From Hibiscus mutabilis (Eukaryota > Streptophyta > Magnoliopsida > Malvales > Malvaceae), in contig CM033732.1 of assembly GCA_019671005.1 (NCBI GenBank), positions 46,923,392 through 46,987,391 of the forward strand: a stretch of DNA of 64,000 bases, in the 5' to 3' direction. The notes under the pieces are model-generated. The model did no database searches, was not told the DNA's origin, and saw nothing but the letters and a program-made list of their open reading frames with translations. Within the stretch, counting starts at the first letter, position 1. Each line of letters begins with the position of its first letter. Positions 35,801 through 48,959 of this stretch are shown one piece after another. A program made the position numbers and the translations under genes.

Positions 35801-37586
35801 TATATTCGAAAACTCAAAATTTTCATGGATAGGGCCGCCAAATAAAAAAAAACTTAAATCAAGTCATAAATTTGGATATTCAATTTTTTCAGATCGGATA
35901 CGGATCACTAAATTGTCAATCCAAAAATTTCGAATCGGATCAGATATTTAAAATGCACACCCCTACTTCTAGCTACAATGTTTCTTTAAAGACAGATTTT
36001 CGGTCACTTTCCCATGCTCCTACATTCGAGGCATAGTCTCAACCCAAGTCATTTAATGACTAGCAAGTAGGTTGGTGTATATAAACACTTCTCAATCTCA
36101 CCAATATGGGATATGAGTTTCTTATTTCCCTTACACAATTCACAAGTAGCCTACTTTGAGCATTAATTTCTCATTCATCAGTCAAACGTTTTGAGCATAT
36201 GAGATACTGTTGTGAAGGTTTCATGGGATATAATATGAAAATATAATTTTATGATTCGAATCTTCACCTCTACTCATTGAAAATATGGCTCAAAATTTTC
36301 AAATTACCATAATTTTCCAACAAATTATAATAAAATAATAATAATACGAATATGACACAAGTATATATAGATATATATTCATAAAACAATAGGTCATCAT
36401 GATTACTAGGGTTTTGATAATCTCTAATTAACATAATCATGTTACATGTGAATATCCCCAACATGGGTAAAAGTAGATAATCATAATGATTTAGTTCAAT
36501 TGTAATATAAGTTGGATGATGATTTTCAAAAGGGGCATAATCAAACCCTAATTTTTTTCAAGTCCTCGAATTCAATCATGTGACTCTATGGGATTTGACA
36601 AAATTGAAAGGCTAGGAAGTTGGGTATGTTTTTTTTTTTTGGAACATGGAGTTTGGTTCTAACAAGACACAAGAAAAAAAATGTTGTTTTATTTTTTCAA
36701 CAAGGTTGTTGCTTAGCCGGTTCCCAAGAAGATCCAAAGGCTACTTCATTTTTAAAACTTTAGGATTCATTTGGTTGAGTCAATAATTGTCCAAATTATG
36801 ATATTGTAGGACCCATTTTACTCTATCTCCCCCTATTTCTATTTGAATGTTTAAAATTGAATGATTGGATTTTTTTAAATATTGTTCTCTCTAAAATTGG
36901 AGATGATGTTTAAAAAACACAATTTTTTAAGTTATAATTATAATTATGGCAGTTACAACCATAGTTAATCGGTATAATAAATAACTGAAAAATAAATTTC
37001 AAGTACAATTAACACATTCATATGAGTAAAATCAAAGCTTGTTATTATCAGTAGCGGATCTAGACTTTATATAAAGTAAATTTACGAATGTCTAAGTTAA
37101 ATGAACTAAGCGAGGTCAAGTGGGTTTAAATATATTTAATTTCTCTTTTACCTTCAAACTCTTCTATTTTTACAAGGATTCTCTATCTTAAATTCGCCCG
37201 TAGTTATTACAGAACATAAACAAAGGAATTAATAATCTGAACACATTTCATATATAATGAGACTTAAATCATAATAAATTTAGACATGACTGAAGAATCT
37301 AGTGTCTCAATCTTTGCCAACTTTTTTAAGGTCTCATCGACTTTTTTATATATATATATATGGAGAGAGGATTTAATTACACAATGTAATTTTTTTTAAT
37401 TTTATAATGATTTTAGATCACTAGATTAGTGTAAATTGATAGATTAAATAAAAAGTTGAAAAAATGAGAGATCTTTAAGAGAAAAAGAGGCTGAATAATT
37501 TTAACCATAAATTAACACTCATACAACATGAAGTAGAGCTAAGATATTTTTTTAAAAATGTAAATATAAATTATATAAAAAATTAA
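35801..37586. other. Repeat-poor, AT-rich intergenic stretch after the retrotransposon block
   Basis: No gene is visible. A cacacccct string at about 35956-35964 looks like the end of a hAT-type element, with no matching start nearby. A (TA)n run lies near 37350-37362. Some short open frames exist but show no domain or codon structure. Confidence 0.55.
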
Positions 37587-37842
37587 GAAAAAAACTTTGA
37601 TACACAGGCCGTGTAAACTAAAATTTACACGTGCCTTTTAGTTTTAGGGGTTAAGGTTTTAGTTTAGGGTTTAAGGTTTAGGGGTTTAGGTTGTAGGGTT
37701 TAGAATTTAAGGTTAGTGTTTAGAATTTAGGGTTTAGGGTGTGGGGTTAGGGTTAATAATTTAGGATTTGAGTTTTTATAGTGTAAATACATATGCTTGT
37801 GTAAAATTAATTTTACACAGCCTGTGTATCAAAGTTTTACCC
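37587..37842 (+). mobile_element. Mutator-like MITE, third copy of the 4289 family
   Basis: This 256-bp copy has the family ends (gatacacaggccgtgtaaac and ttttacacagcctgtgtatc) and telomere-like ttagggttt strings. The 9-bp repeat aaaaattaa flanks it on both sides (37578-37586 and 37843-37851), which fixes the borders. Confidence 0.9.
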
Positions 37843-37851
37843 AAAAATTAA

Positions 37852-40500
37852 ATTTAATTATTTTTTAAAAGGGATACAATTATAATTAACCATTTGAATT
37901 AAAAGATCCAAAGCCTTTGAACCCAACAAGTGGTCATTGTAGAAAAACGGATGTTGTTCATTCTAAAAGTCTTGGGTTCAAATTGCTATGTATGCGAGAT
38001 GTGTGTTTTATCAAAGGGTTAAGAATATGTATAGACATTTACTACTTTACAATCACCGAATTTTAAAATTATTTTGTATTCATTTTTTTTTTCACAAATT
38101 GCATTTAATATAGACAATTTAAATTTTAAAAATCTTGTTTCTCTCATGCCATTGTCTCGTTTCAAATTTCGAATTTTCATTATTTTATTGAGCAAATTGA
38201 CGACAAACCCTTTGAATGATTAAAGATTCCATACCTTGTAGTTTACTTCAAATGAGAAAATATTATTTATAATATTATCAGTGAAAAAAATAATTTTACA
38301 AGTCGCGTTAAAATGACATCAAATGTCCTGTTAAATTTATTTAAAATCTCAAAAAAAAAAACAAAACAAATGAACGGAACATTTTTTTAAACAATTTTTA
38401 TCTGGAGAGAGAAGGAAAATTCTACTCTTACCAAGTCTTGAACTCACAATCCAGGAAAAGGAGAAGATGTCAAATAAGAGCTTTAATCATCTGCTCTAAA
38501 AATTATTGACAATGAAAAGAACATTTGACACCATTTCAATGTTACTTATGAAACTATTTCTTTTCGGTAACAATCTATTACATAATAATCCCAAAAATTA
38601 TTATTTTAGAAGTGATTTTTAAAGGGAAAATGCTATGAAAAATTCTAAGTCACACGTCAAATCAAAGAAAATGAAGAATTTTCAATATGGTTTCACTTTC
38701 ATATTGAATGAAATTGATGTAAGAGAGCCAATTAAATTCCATAGGGAGTCAATGGTGATGTTGCATTTTAGCAATGTATGGAAGAAGAGTTGTTTGCGGA
38801 GTAGTTCGGGTCGGATTAGGTTCAAATAACTTTTAATCTTATTATTTTTAAAATATTTTAACCTTAAATTATTTTTTAAAAATAAAAATTGAGTTTCTAT
38901 CACATTTAATCCAAATAAAGACCAAAATTTCATGGATTTATATTCACATGAAAAAAAATTAAAAGTCAATGTGTTGGACCAAATGAATAATGAAAATTTG
39001 AAACTTGTTTGGTTGAACATTAGAAGGAATAGACAAATGATTTCAGTTGTCCATGTCACATGGCACCTAATGCCCCAGGCCATTAGTGGAGCTAACATTA
39101 TTTTTTAATACAAAATTCATATACTATGGCCCATTAATTGGACTCACCCCATAGTTTGGCATAGAGACCATCAACCACTTACAAATCATGTTATTTAAAA
39201 GTTTTTAAAATAAATTAATATTTAAATTATCTAGACCTCTCAAACTTTTAAATCGAGAATAACTCTTAGATATTATAATAACAATAATATCAATCGAACA
39301 AATAATAGTCGACAATGTTATTCGAATTTAAAAGTGCATATTCAATAAAATTATATGTATGGTACAGATATATTAAACTTTTAATTTCAATAATGGTGAA
39401 AAAAGAAGAAGAGACTAGTGAGACAATGTTTTGGAATATTCCACCTTAATTGGCCCTAGTGGATGAAATTAATAAAAAAACAAATTAGGGTTCAACAAAT
39501 GAAATAAAATAAACTTAAAGATCTTATGAAACGGTGCAATAAGACAAGACCAGCATGCAAAAGATGCAGCAGCATATATTCTACTTACAAGCCTTGAACA
39601 CAATTCAAAAAAATTAATTATAAAAAATTAATTTGTTAAAACCCTCTTATTAGGTCTTCTTAATTTTAAAATTAGGTAAATTGGTCCTTCTAAAACAAGG
39701 AGCAATCTATTTCTTATAAATACTGTAAGTGAGCAATTGAGAACAATTTAGTCATGGCCTCAATGTTTTCTGCTAATTTTACACAATTTTGATTGATATA
39801 GTGATAAATTCAGTCTCCAACGTTTACGCATTATGTCAATTTACTCATAATTCTAAAAAACAACAAATCAAGCTTTCGACATTTGCACATCACTCAATTT
39901 GATCCTAATTCTAAAAAATTTAACTAATTTAGCCCTCGGCATTTGCATAACGTGTAGATCACACGTTGATTTTTTTAGAATCAAGATCAAATTAATATGA
40001 CGTGTATTATGTTACTCAAAACTATGTAAAATTGATAGAAAAACGTTAAAGTCGTGCTTAATTTTCCTTAATTGATAACTTTTGAAATTGACAAAACTAA
40101 ATTACTCATTTTCAAAGGGACTAACTTGTCTAATTTTTAAACTATGTTTTTTTTTTTGTAATAGGTGTCTAACGTATTTTTTGGCTAAAATAGGTGCCTA
40201 AAGTTTTATTTTTGGCTTGTTTTAAAGTTAATTGAGGGCACCTATTTCAATCAAAAGTGAAATTTTAGATACCTATTTCAGCTAAAATATACTTTAGATA
40301 CATATTTCATCAAAAAATAAAACTTTAGACGCGTATTTTAACTAAAAAATACTTTAGACATTTATTGCAAAAAAATACATAATTTAGATATTTATTTTGT
40401 AATTAAGCCTTTTAAAAATATTTTTTTATTGTTTGTGTATTCAAATTGAGTATATTAAGAAAACTATTCTACCAACTTGAATGAACTTTGATTTGAACAT
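37852..40500. other. Intergenic repeats upstream of the DUF3527 gene
   Basis: Two inverted-repeat segments stand out: about 39665-40143 (ttaaaattaggtaaattggt at one side and gactaacttgtctaattttt at the other) and about 40144-40420, where a unit of the ggtgcctaaagttttatttt type recurs several times in decayed form. No coding exon was found. Confidence 0.6.
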
Positions 40501-40545
40501 CACCATTAATCAAGAATTCAAAACCAAAGATTATTCCTTTGTCTT

Positions 40546-40548
<3 letters not shown>

Positions 40549-40577
<29 letters not shown>
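40549..40577. repeat. (CT)n microsatellite
   Basis: This is an uninterrupted CT run of about 28 bp, some 500 bp upstream of the first 5'-UTR intron of the DUF3527 gene. CT/GA runs are common in plant promoter and leader regions. No role is shown here. Confidence 0.85.
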
Positions 40578-40897
40578 CTTCACATGAATTCTTGGAAACA
40601 CCCTTTTGTTTTTTATTTTTATTTTTAAAAATAAAAATTCCAAATAAAATCAAACATTAAAACAAAAAAGTCCATTTCAGTTGATATAAGTGACTCTACT
40701 TTGGCCTTACTGGATTCCTGTTCATATTCCTGCGTTCCAGCTCAATTTCAACTTCATCCCACCACTACTTTTGCTTCAGTTTTGGGTGTGCTTTTATCTT
40801 TGCTTTGTTAAATATCTTTTTTAACCAAAAAGAAGAAACCTTGATTAGTGCCTTAAAACAGTTCAAAACTTACCAACTTTTACTATTAACAAAATCA

Positions 40898-40956
<59 letters not shown>

Positions 40957-40957
40957 G
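40898..40957. repeat. (TA)n and (CATATA)n microsatellite
   Basis: A TA run of about 32 bp is followed by five repeats of catata. It lies in the probable leader or promoter region of the downstream gene. Confidence 0.85.
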
Positions 40958-41125
40958 TGCTTGGAAGCTTGTATTGTTTTCCTTCTTCCTTTTTTTTTAT
41001 ATCTATCAAACTGAAAAAGCTGCCCTTTTTGTGCAAGTTGAAGCTTTTGAGCTCAGGGATTAATGGGTGATTAAGTTCTTGTGGATTGGAGTAGTTGATC
41101 TTTGTTTCTTGGATCCATTTCTGAG

Positions 41126-42333
41126 GTAAGAGAAAACAAAAAGTTCAGCTTTTTGCTTATTCTATGCATAAAAGTTTGCAACTTTCTTCTTTATTCTAAG
41201 TTTGATTTTGACAGTCTTTGCTTAAATAGCAATTAATTCCCAGTTTTTGTGCTAAAAGATTGATTGATAGATTCATCTTTCTGGTTAACTGTTTCATTTT
41301 CTTTTGATTCAAATGTTTTGCATGTGTTCTCCAATTGACAGTGTTTCATAATTTTCAAAAACCCCATCAGTTTTCTGGTTTAAATGCTATTTTATTTTGT
41401 GTGTTTGTATTTGCTCATGATCTTTGATTTTGATGTAATTATGATTTCATAAACATAAAAAAAGAAAGTGTTATGAATATTGATTATGACTGTTAACTGA
41501 TTAATTACTTTTTAATTTGCATTTGCTTTGTTTTTATATCAGATATAGACACCATGGGAATAAATGTAAGAAAAGACAAGGGAAAGCATATGTTCTTGTT
41601 GACAACTTTCCTTAATTGCTTTGATAAAGTTATTATTCCAATCCAATTCTATTATGTTTTGTTCCTCATGATTGAAAAACAACATTTCCAACAAGATTTG
41701 TATTCACCTTTCTCTTTTTATAATAAAAGGGTTATTTTTTCCTCTGAAAATTCTCATTTTGTTCTTAAATTTGATTGCCCCACGAGATTTTTAGCTAATT
41801 TTGGCTAAATTAGATTTTTTTATGTCTTAGTTAAGACAATGGGAATCTATGTGTCTGGTTATACAGGGGAATCACTTACTTTTGATGTCATACATGCATA
41901 TGTATACATACATACATACATTGTCCAAGATCTTTAACAGCAGCTAGCTTTCCTGGAATGCTTGGAAGGTTTCAGAATGTATGTTTATGTGTATGTGTAT
42001 GTGTATGCCTTTCTCTGTATCTTTTCTCAGTGTCTGAATTAGTTCAAATTGCATATTTCAAGCCTAGAGATCCTTCCCTTTTCCCTCTTTGCAGGTTTTA
42101 CCGAAAGGGTCTTACTTTGCTTCCTGTCTTTAGCTAGAAATGAATGCTCTCCATATGATTATTCCTTTTTATGTTTTACATGGAGATGGAGTTGTTACCG
42201 AGACCGAATTTCATTATGTTTACATCGGATTTTCTTTAGTACACGAGTTATAGCTTTGTCGTGGTGTTGCCGGTTTGTGTTTGCTTCTTTTCTTTGGTTA
42301 TATCTTGGTGTAATTCTTCATCTTATTCTACAG
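41126..42333 (+). other. 5'-UTR introns of the DUF3527 gene
   Basis: Strong splice signals suggest a non-coding exon ending at 41125 (ctgag|gtaag), a small exon at 41543-41565 (acceptor tatcag, donor gtaaga) and an acceptor at 42333 (tctacag). An alternative acceptor lies near 42093 (tttgcag). These boundaries come from motifs only. An ATG at 41554 inside the small exon would open a uORF. Confidence 0.6.
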
Positions 42334-42372
42334 ATTTCTTGTGAAGTTCAAATTGGATTAATCGGAGTGAAA

Positions 42373-42399
42373 ATGGCAGCAAGGCGTGCCTGTCATTAG
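42373..42399 (+). promoter_or_regulatory. uORF just upstream of the DUF3527 start
   Basis: An ATG with a good context (AAAATGG) opens an 8-residue frame, MAARRACH, closing with TAG at 42397-42399, seven bases before the main ATG. If the small leader exon at 41543-41565 is joined to 42334, the uORF extends upstream to the ATG at 41554 and has 25 residues. Such an element could lower or regulate main-frame translation. Confidence 0.5.
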
Positions 42400-42406
42400 G
42401 CTCTGT

Positions 42407-44470
42407 ATGTTTAATCCGAGACCGAAGATGGACGACACTTTTGGTAGTGGTCAGAAAGAGGAGCAGGGGAAAGACGAATGGCTGCAAAACTTGGAAGAAA
42501 ACAGGGTTATCTTGGGAGATAATGGAACGGATTACTCCGAATTTAAATCGGAAAAGCTGGCAAGAAGGGCAAGTCCACAGCATGCTCTGATAGTAACTGC
42601 TGGTAAACGGTTACAAGCCGGAAAAAGTCTTTTAACAGATTCGTTTCTTCCAAGTATTTTTAGCATAGGTAATATGGTTCGGAGGCATGTGGTTACTCTA
42701 GATGAGAAATACCTTCGACATTGCCTGGAATTGATTCGTATCAACGCATCAAAAGTTGCTCAGTGCAACATATCTGTGAACTTCAGCTCCGTAAAATTGA
42801 GGATTTTATCTGATGGATTGAATTCAGCTAAAATTGGGGATGAAGATACTTGTGAATTCCGAAGGTTTGTTTTCGACTGTCCACCAGCAGCTGGGACTGG
42901 TGGAGTAGTCATTCGTCCTGTAGAACAGTGGGTCATAAGTTCAAAAAGGGGCAGCCGAAGCATGGCGAATATACTGAAGAGCCCATTGTTACAGAAATTT
43001 GGTGCATCGGATGCAAATCCAAGTTCGAATGATGTCAAAAGATCGATAAGTTATGACTTCATGAGCTCTCCTGCTGGTTCCAGTAACTATTCCTCTCATA
43101 GGCTAGGAAGTGAAACACCAATATCCGAAAATCATAAATTCGGATCCAAGACCGTGCATAAACGGCTTGTTTCCATGTCGAGTACAAACTCAACATGCTC
43201 AGATCAGTCCTTTTCTTCTACTTCATCGACAACTTATCGGGGAATGCTTCAATGCACATGGAAGGGCGGGAATCCGTATTTTGTTTTCTCCTTGGATAAT
43301 CAGCGGAAGGTGTATGTAGCCAGTTTGTCAAAAGAAGGATCAGATCGGGTTAGGGGTCCGGACTGTATGTATTTGTTCCATTCAAGCAAGGGTAGTCACA
43401 AGGAAAATTGGATTTCTGATGATGAGTCGAACCTTGTTGGTAAGATGACGGTATCGAATTTTTTAAGACTCTGTCCCCATGGTTCTAAAGTCAAGGAGAC
43501 GGAGTTCATTTTGTTTAGTGGCATTGAAACTTTTAATACGGAGATGCAAACTCCAAGCCATAACCACAGGAAGAATAAGGGTCTACCGAAAAAGGTGGTG
43601 GAAGTATCCAAGAGCTGTCACTCGTCTAAGCTGAGACCAATATCGAGATTTCAGTCTAGTTCCATAATGGAGGAATCCTCTTGGAGTCCATTACAAGATA
43701 CTGTCACCAAATCGGTTACACTCGATACGACGAATCACTTAGAGGAAGAACTTCCACTGAATCTCGAATTGACTGCTATTATTGTGAGGAACCATTTATC
43801 TAAAAATCCACAGCCCGACGTCGGGGGTTGGGGCTTAAACTTTCTCCGGAAAACAGGGGTTAGGCAACATGTTGAAACTATAGAAGCCTCAGTTCCATGT
43901 GCTTGTTCTCCAAATACCGATGATTGCTCGACAAGTATGGATATCTTAGTTCCAGCAGGTATTCACGGTGGTCCAAGAGCCAGAAATGGTGGCCCCTCTA
44001 GTCTTATCGACAGATGGAGATCTGGTGGACATTGCGACTGCGGCGGCTGGGATTTGGGCTGTCCGTTGACTGTACTTAAAGCCAGAGCAAGTAAAGAACG
44101 AGGTTTGCCTTCGACAGATATGTCCGTTGCATGCAAGCTATTCGATTTTTTTGTGCAGGTATATCAGTCTCCATCTTTCCCATCTTTTACAACTATGATT
44201 TAGCCTCACTTGAAATATTAGAAAATGTTGAACAACAACTGATAGTATAACCCGAACAATCATCGCGATAACCATTGCCTCAACTTCAATAATTTTCAGG
44301 GCTCGAAGCACGGTTCTCCGATGTTGAGGATAGCAAATGCTCAGGATGGCCTTTATTTCATTCATTTTCAATCAACACTCTCAGCCCTGCAGTCTTTCTC
44401 AATTGCAGTGGCATACATCCATTCTCGAAGTCCGAATTTCCGGCTGAAAAGTGTAAAGCCGTCGAGGTAG
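42407..44470 (+). CDS. DUF3527 family protein, two coding exons
   Basis: The exons 42407-44158 and 44300-44470 join in phase for 640 residues. The family is marked by the C-terminal block GGHCDCGGWDLGCPL with following SRSPNFRLK, and by the upstream blocks RGMLQCTWKGGNPYFVF and KVYVASL. The N-terminal part is hydrophilic and Ser-rich, with no signal peptide or membrane helix, which fits an intracellular protein. The family is plant-specific and its biochemical role is unknown. The ATG at 42407 has a weak context; the one at 42428 (aagATGGAC) is stronger and is an alternative start. An in-frame TGA at 42368 limits the frame upstream. No lesions were found, so this looks like a working gene. 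Confidence 0.9.
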
Positions 44471-44977
44471 CAAGATCCGGGCCAGAAGTTTATGTTAGTC
44501 GTATAAACTTCTCACCATGTCATGACAGTTTGTAAGTTTGAAATTGTAGGTATTTATACACGAATCGAGATCGGTTTCTGATACCTCCATAGGTTGTTTA
44601 TAATAGAATTGACAATTTTAGCTTTTGTAATAACCAAAGATGTTGTAATTTGTACTAACAAGTGTTGGTGCATTTGTAAGCCACGTTACACTCTTAAGGA
44701 AAGGACGCAAGTTTAAACTTTGGAAACGATATTGTTAGGAGGGGCAACCTTGTATCCCGAATATGGACCATAAGATGGACATGCATATAACCCAAAAAAA
44801 TGTTGTAATTTGTATGTTTTTGATTGAATGTATAAGTTTTAGATTTTGAGTGGTTTTATACCAGATGGGGTTTTTTTTTTGAAAGAATATACCAAATGTG
44901 TTCTTTCAACAAATTAGAGGAGAAATTCAAGCGATTTCACTAAATCAAATCGATAAAGAAAAACAAATTTTTAGGGT

Positions 44978-45296
44978 AAAATAAGACCATTGGTCACTAA
45001 ACTATTCTTACTTTCTTGTTTTGGTCACCAAACTATTATTTTTGGTAAAAATGTCATTAACTTTACGTTTTTTTCTTCCTATTTTAGTCTCATGTCATTA
45101 AAAAATCACGGAGAAAACAGTAGTTTGGTGATTAAAACAGGAAAGAAAAAAGTAACGTGTGATCAAAGTAGGAAAAAACTGTAACACTAGTGACAGTTTT
45201 GTCAAAAATAATAGTTTGGAGATCAAAACAAAAAAATGAAAATAATTTAGTGATCAAAATAATTTAGTGACCAATGGTGTTGTTTATCCAATTTTC
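44978..45296. mobile_element. MITE with ttggtcactaaact arms
   Basis: The left arm (accattggtcactaaactat) and the right arm (taatttagtgaccaatggtg) are inverted repeats. Inner arms with ggtcaccaaactattatttt and aataatagtttggagatc also pair. It has no coding capacity. Related arms occur at about 49235-49410. Confidence 0.8.
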
Positions 45297-45299
45297 TAA

Positions 45300-45980
45300 T
45301 ATAATCGTTGGCTTTTGACCCATTAGCTCGATTAATTTAGGATTAAATTTTATTTGATCGAGCAATAAATATAACACTCCTAACTCAATTTAATCAAAAG
45401 ACCGGACTAAGCTGAACTAAAGATATAACATTAATTAGTCTAAACGGAACTAAATCAGACTAACTGACAGTTAAATAACCGTCATTCATCATTTAGAAAT
45501 CTAAACATTTAAAACAATACACATCTATGAACTGAAGATCATAGAAAATCCCAATTAGGGTCTAAAACACTAATTTCACACATTTTAAAGCTTAATTGTA
45601 AATTATAAGGATTTTTAGGACCACTTAAAACATTCGTTTTATTGAATGATTATACTCTTAAACATATGTCATTTCATAAAAAATGAATTAAAAAGTAGCA
45701 ACTAAATCATACATCAATCGACAGAGTTACGAATTGTGGACTAAAATACAAAGTTTCAAAGTTCAGTGCCAGCTGTCAGTCCAGGAGGCAACTAATTTGG
45801 CTGGAAACGTTTCTCTCCTCCGCCGCCGTCTTTCTCCAGCAAGGTAATTGAAGTCTCAACAGTTGTTATTTTTACAATTATTTTATCGGGGTTGAGGCAT
45901 CGATTCATGATGGATTGAGGGTTTATGGGTAATCTGTTTGGAATTCATTAGCGTTAAATTGAGATTGGAGATCAAGAGTA
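45300..45980. other. Intergenic AT-rich stretch between the DUF3527 gene and the LINE relic
   Basis: No gene was found. A segment at 45776-45905 looks like a degenerate leader (ctcctccgccgccgtctttc followed by aaggtaattg) leading into the LINE relic. Confidence 0.5.
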
Positions 45981-48480
45981 ATGTCGAGCATTAATAGTCG
46001 CCGTCAAGTTTGGACTCTGTACATTGGGAATCTATCAGATTAAATACATTGGAAGGGAGTATGGCAGGTGTTTGATCGCCATGGGCGGGTTTTAGATGTT
46101 TTTGTTACAGTAAAAAGGGTGATTGATGGAGCAAGATTTGGCTTTGCGTATGGAGTCAGAGGTTATAGCCAAGAGGGCGATTGAAAGATTAGATGGTAGT
46201 TGGATTTATGGGTCTAGATTGAGGGTATCTTTCGCTCGTAGAGCGTCACATGATTACTTTTGGAGGCAAAAAGTGAGGAATGGGAAGACGAGCAATGATG
46301 AATTGAGCATTAGAGTGGATGCTCACAGGGGGATGGTTATAAGCGAATTGTTCAGGGAGTGGAGGAGGATGGTAAAATTGAAATCCTCCAACATTGTGCA
46401 ATTGTGTGGTGTAGAGTATCAATGGGGATTGCATCGCTCGCACGAGCTTTAAAAGAGGCGAAGATTGTCGGATTCTCAATAATGCGTATTGCAGGGTTGA
46501 GAATGTTACTGATGTTCTCAAGTAGTGATACTCGACGTGAGATTCTTAGGAATGGGGTATTAAGCAAATGGTTTTTTAAGGTCGAAATTTGAAAGCCAGA
46601 TTTGGATAGAGGGAATCGGAGGGTATGGTTGTCGCTATGTGGAGTCCCAATGCATGTATGGTCGCGGGATACCTTTGTCAATATAGCATCGATGTGAGGG
46701 ACGTTGATAAAGTGTGAGGATTCTCTCCTAGAGCCTAATTCGTTTGAAAGAGGACATGTGCTAGTGGAAACAGATCAATTCGAACATATCAATGAGGTCT
46801 TAGAGTTACAAGTGCAAGGGGTGTCGTATTAGATTCATGTTGTTGAGTTTGAACCGTTGACAGATATGCAGTTATGTTCTTATTGTGAACGTGCGTGTGG
46901 GTCAGAGAGTGAGAGCGAGGATGATGAGTCCAATAGAGATGGGTCTGGGGGTGATCAGAATGATATGCTGTTGAAGGAGGATGCACAAGATATGAAACAT
47001 AGTGGTTCGACTGCCAAAGATGATGAGATTAATCGATAATGGCTGGATAAGGATGTTGCACCAATCTAGAGGACAAATGAATTGTGGTTTGAGGAGCAAC
47101 GATCATAAGACAGAGCTTTTGAAGTTCAGTCGAGTTCAAATGATTGGATGTCGGATGAAAATGTGGGTATGATATCACGAGTGGAGCTTAATGAGCAGTG
47201 TGAGGCAATATCAGAGTTAAAGGAATTGGATTTGATAGACTGTCCTGTAAATTTCGAGTCTATGAGAGTAGAACCGGGAGAGATTGGGCCTATAGAGGCT
47301 ATGCTTACAATTCTAGTGGAGCCATGACCTGATACTTCTCAGGTTATGGCACAGGTTGTTCAGCAAGGGACAAGAAATGTGTTGGATGTGGTATTGCCAA
47401 GTGAGAATGCTCATTCGTGTAAAAAAGGGAGAGGGCGGGGTAGACCATTGGCAGCGCAGGCGCGTGGGGCGAAGAGAGGTTCGTTCACCGAATCTGAGTG
47501 TACTGTGCGACAACAAGCTCTATTAAAGGAGGCGAGAGCAACAATAGTGTCAGTGAAATTCCTATGAGTTTCAACAATTGGTAATGAAGAAGCTATCGTT
47601 AAAGACATAACGCGTTTATTAGGTAAGGGGATCAAGAGGAATAGCAAGGAGCGATGAGCGTGGTGTGTAATGAGGAGAATTTGATAAAGGATATTGCACG
47701 GTTTATTGAAAAGCGGGAGAGGCGCGTGTGATAGTACGTGATGAGATTTTATCAAGGGTTATCAACGGTTTAGGTAGCGTAACTAAGAAGGAGGCGGTAA
47801 CGTAGAAGACGTAATTGAAAGCATGGTGGAGATAGAGCTTCGAAAGTAAATTAGAGGGGCGTCGGGTGTTGATAGTTGGATCGCAATGGTGTATGGTGGG
47901 AAGCTTGATTATAGAGTCAGATTCTAGTGTGACAATTGGTTGGGTGTTGCATAAAGAACGTTGGTCGTTGAGGTTTTGGAACATTTTCGCGGTGATAGAT
48001 TCGGCTTGGTGCGGAGTTATGTTGCGTTTGTTTTTCACATGTGTTTTGGACAGCTAACGATTTCGTGGACATCTTAGCTAAATAGGGTATTGATCCCCCT
48101 TCTATGTTCTCTGATAGTTTTGAGTGATTGGGGCGATGTGGCCTCATGCTTGGTGCTGGGGGTTGGTGATACTTGGTGATGCTTGCTTGGTCTTACTATT
48201 TGATTTTGCATGGGATTAGGGTTCACTGGTGGAGTGCCTTGGTTTTATGCTCATGATTGGTTGGGTGCTTGCATTTGGTTTCGAGTGTCATGCGATGTGG
48301 TTGCTTTTTGCAATAGGGTCTGGTTCTTGTGTTGGTTTTTGGTCTTTCTTTGTCACATGATCATTGGGTACTCTTTTCCTTCATTTAGGTTTAGGGAGGT
48401 TTTTAACAAGGCCTATGACCATGTTTTAGTTTGTATGATTCACTCTAATAAAATCGTACTTATTTTGCTGATAAAAGAAA
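45981..48480 (+). mobile_element. LINE-type non-LTR retrotransposon relic (RRM ORF1-like part plus RNase H end)
   Basis: Read in several frames, the start shows a broken RRM (TLYIGNLSD, stop, then HWKGVWQVFDRHGRV, RFGFAYG, YGSRLRVSFARR). This is the nucleic-acid-binding module typical of a class of plant LINE first frames. Later parts (KPDLDRGNRRVWLSLCGVP) fit the region after it. The far end has RNase H-like strings (TIGWVLHKERWSLRFWNIF, then ANDFVDILA). The endonuclease and reverse transcriptase core are missing. It ends in gctgataaaagaaaa, the usual shape of a plant LINE tail. Many stops are present, so it is dead. Confidence 0.7.
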
Positions 48481-48484
48481 ATCA

Positions 48485-48640
48485 TATTATAACAATATAA
48501 ATAATTAAAATTAAAATTTGTATAGAAACTCTATTACTCGACTCAAATTTTATAAATTTGACTTACTGAAAAAAATTAAATAAAATTTAAATTATAAAAT
48601 ATGATTCGTCAACTTGATTAATTCGAATAGATGAGCCAGG
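48485..48640. repeat. Dispersed AT-rich repeat, copy 2
   Basis: It is related to 1-236 and 51955-52165, with strings aaatttgtatagaaactct and tattactcgactcaaatttt. It sits directly before the duplicated upstream segment at 48640. Confidence 0.55.
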
Positions 48641-48832
48641 AAGATTGCGACGGTGGCTTGGCATAAGCCGGGAAGGGCAGATGACAACATTGCTGAAACC
48701 AAGGGAGCGCTGATTTCGGCGGCTGTGTTCGTTCGGAGGCAGAGCGCGTAACGATCGAACCAAATCGTTTGCCCTATTCCCCGTTAAGTATTGGTGCCAC
48801 GTGTCTTAACCTTTGTGTTTTAATTTGTACAA
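48640..48832 (+). repeat. Partial copy of the upstream region of the small membrane-protein gene
   Basis: It shares agattgcg.cggtggcttgg, gggaagggcagatgac, gaaccaaatcgtt and taatggtgcc-type strings with 52310-52490, which lies just upstream of the gene at 52733. No matching coding exon follows. It may be a promoter fragment left by local duplication. Confidence 0.7.
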
Positions 48833-48959
48833 TGAATCCCCACTTTGTCCGATGTTGCTTTTAAATGTTTAATCGGTCCATGGAAAGAATATACGATTTT
48901 TTTTATCCCTATATATTTCTTTAGATGAAACTTAAATATACAAACACATTTTAAAAGAT

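Noticed and set aside
38682..39098. 138-codon minus-strand open frame
   Set aside because: It lies in AT-rich intergenic DNA with hydrophobic, low-complexity composition and no recognisable domain.
41554..41808. 84-codon open frame starting at ATG 41554
   Set aside because: A strong donor (gtaaga) lies 12 bases after the ATG, and the rest reads into an intron without conserved features. The ATG is kept only as a possible uORF start.
47411..48147. Minus-strand open frames in the LINE relic
   Set aside because: They are opposite-strand shadows of the plus-strand relic, which carries the recognisable motifs.
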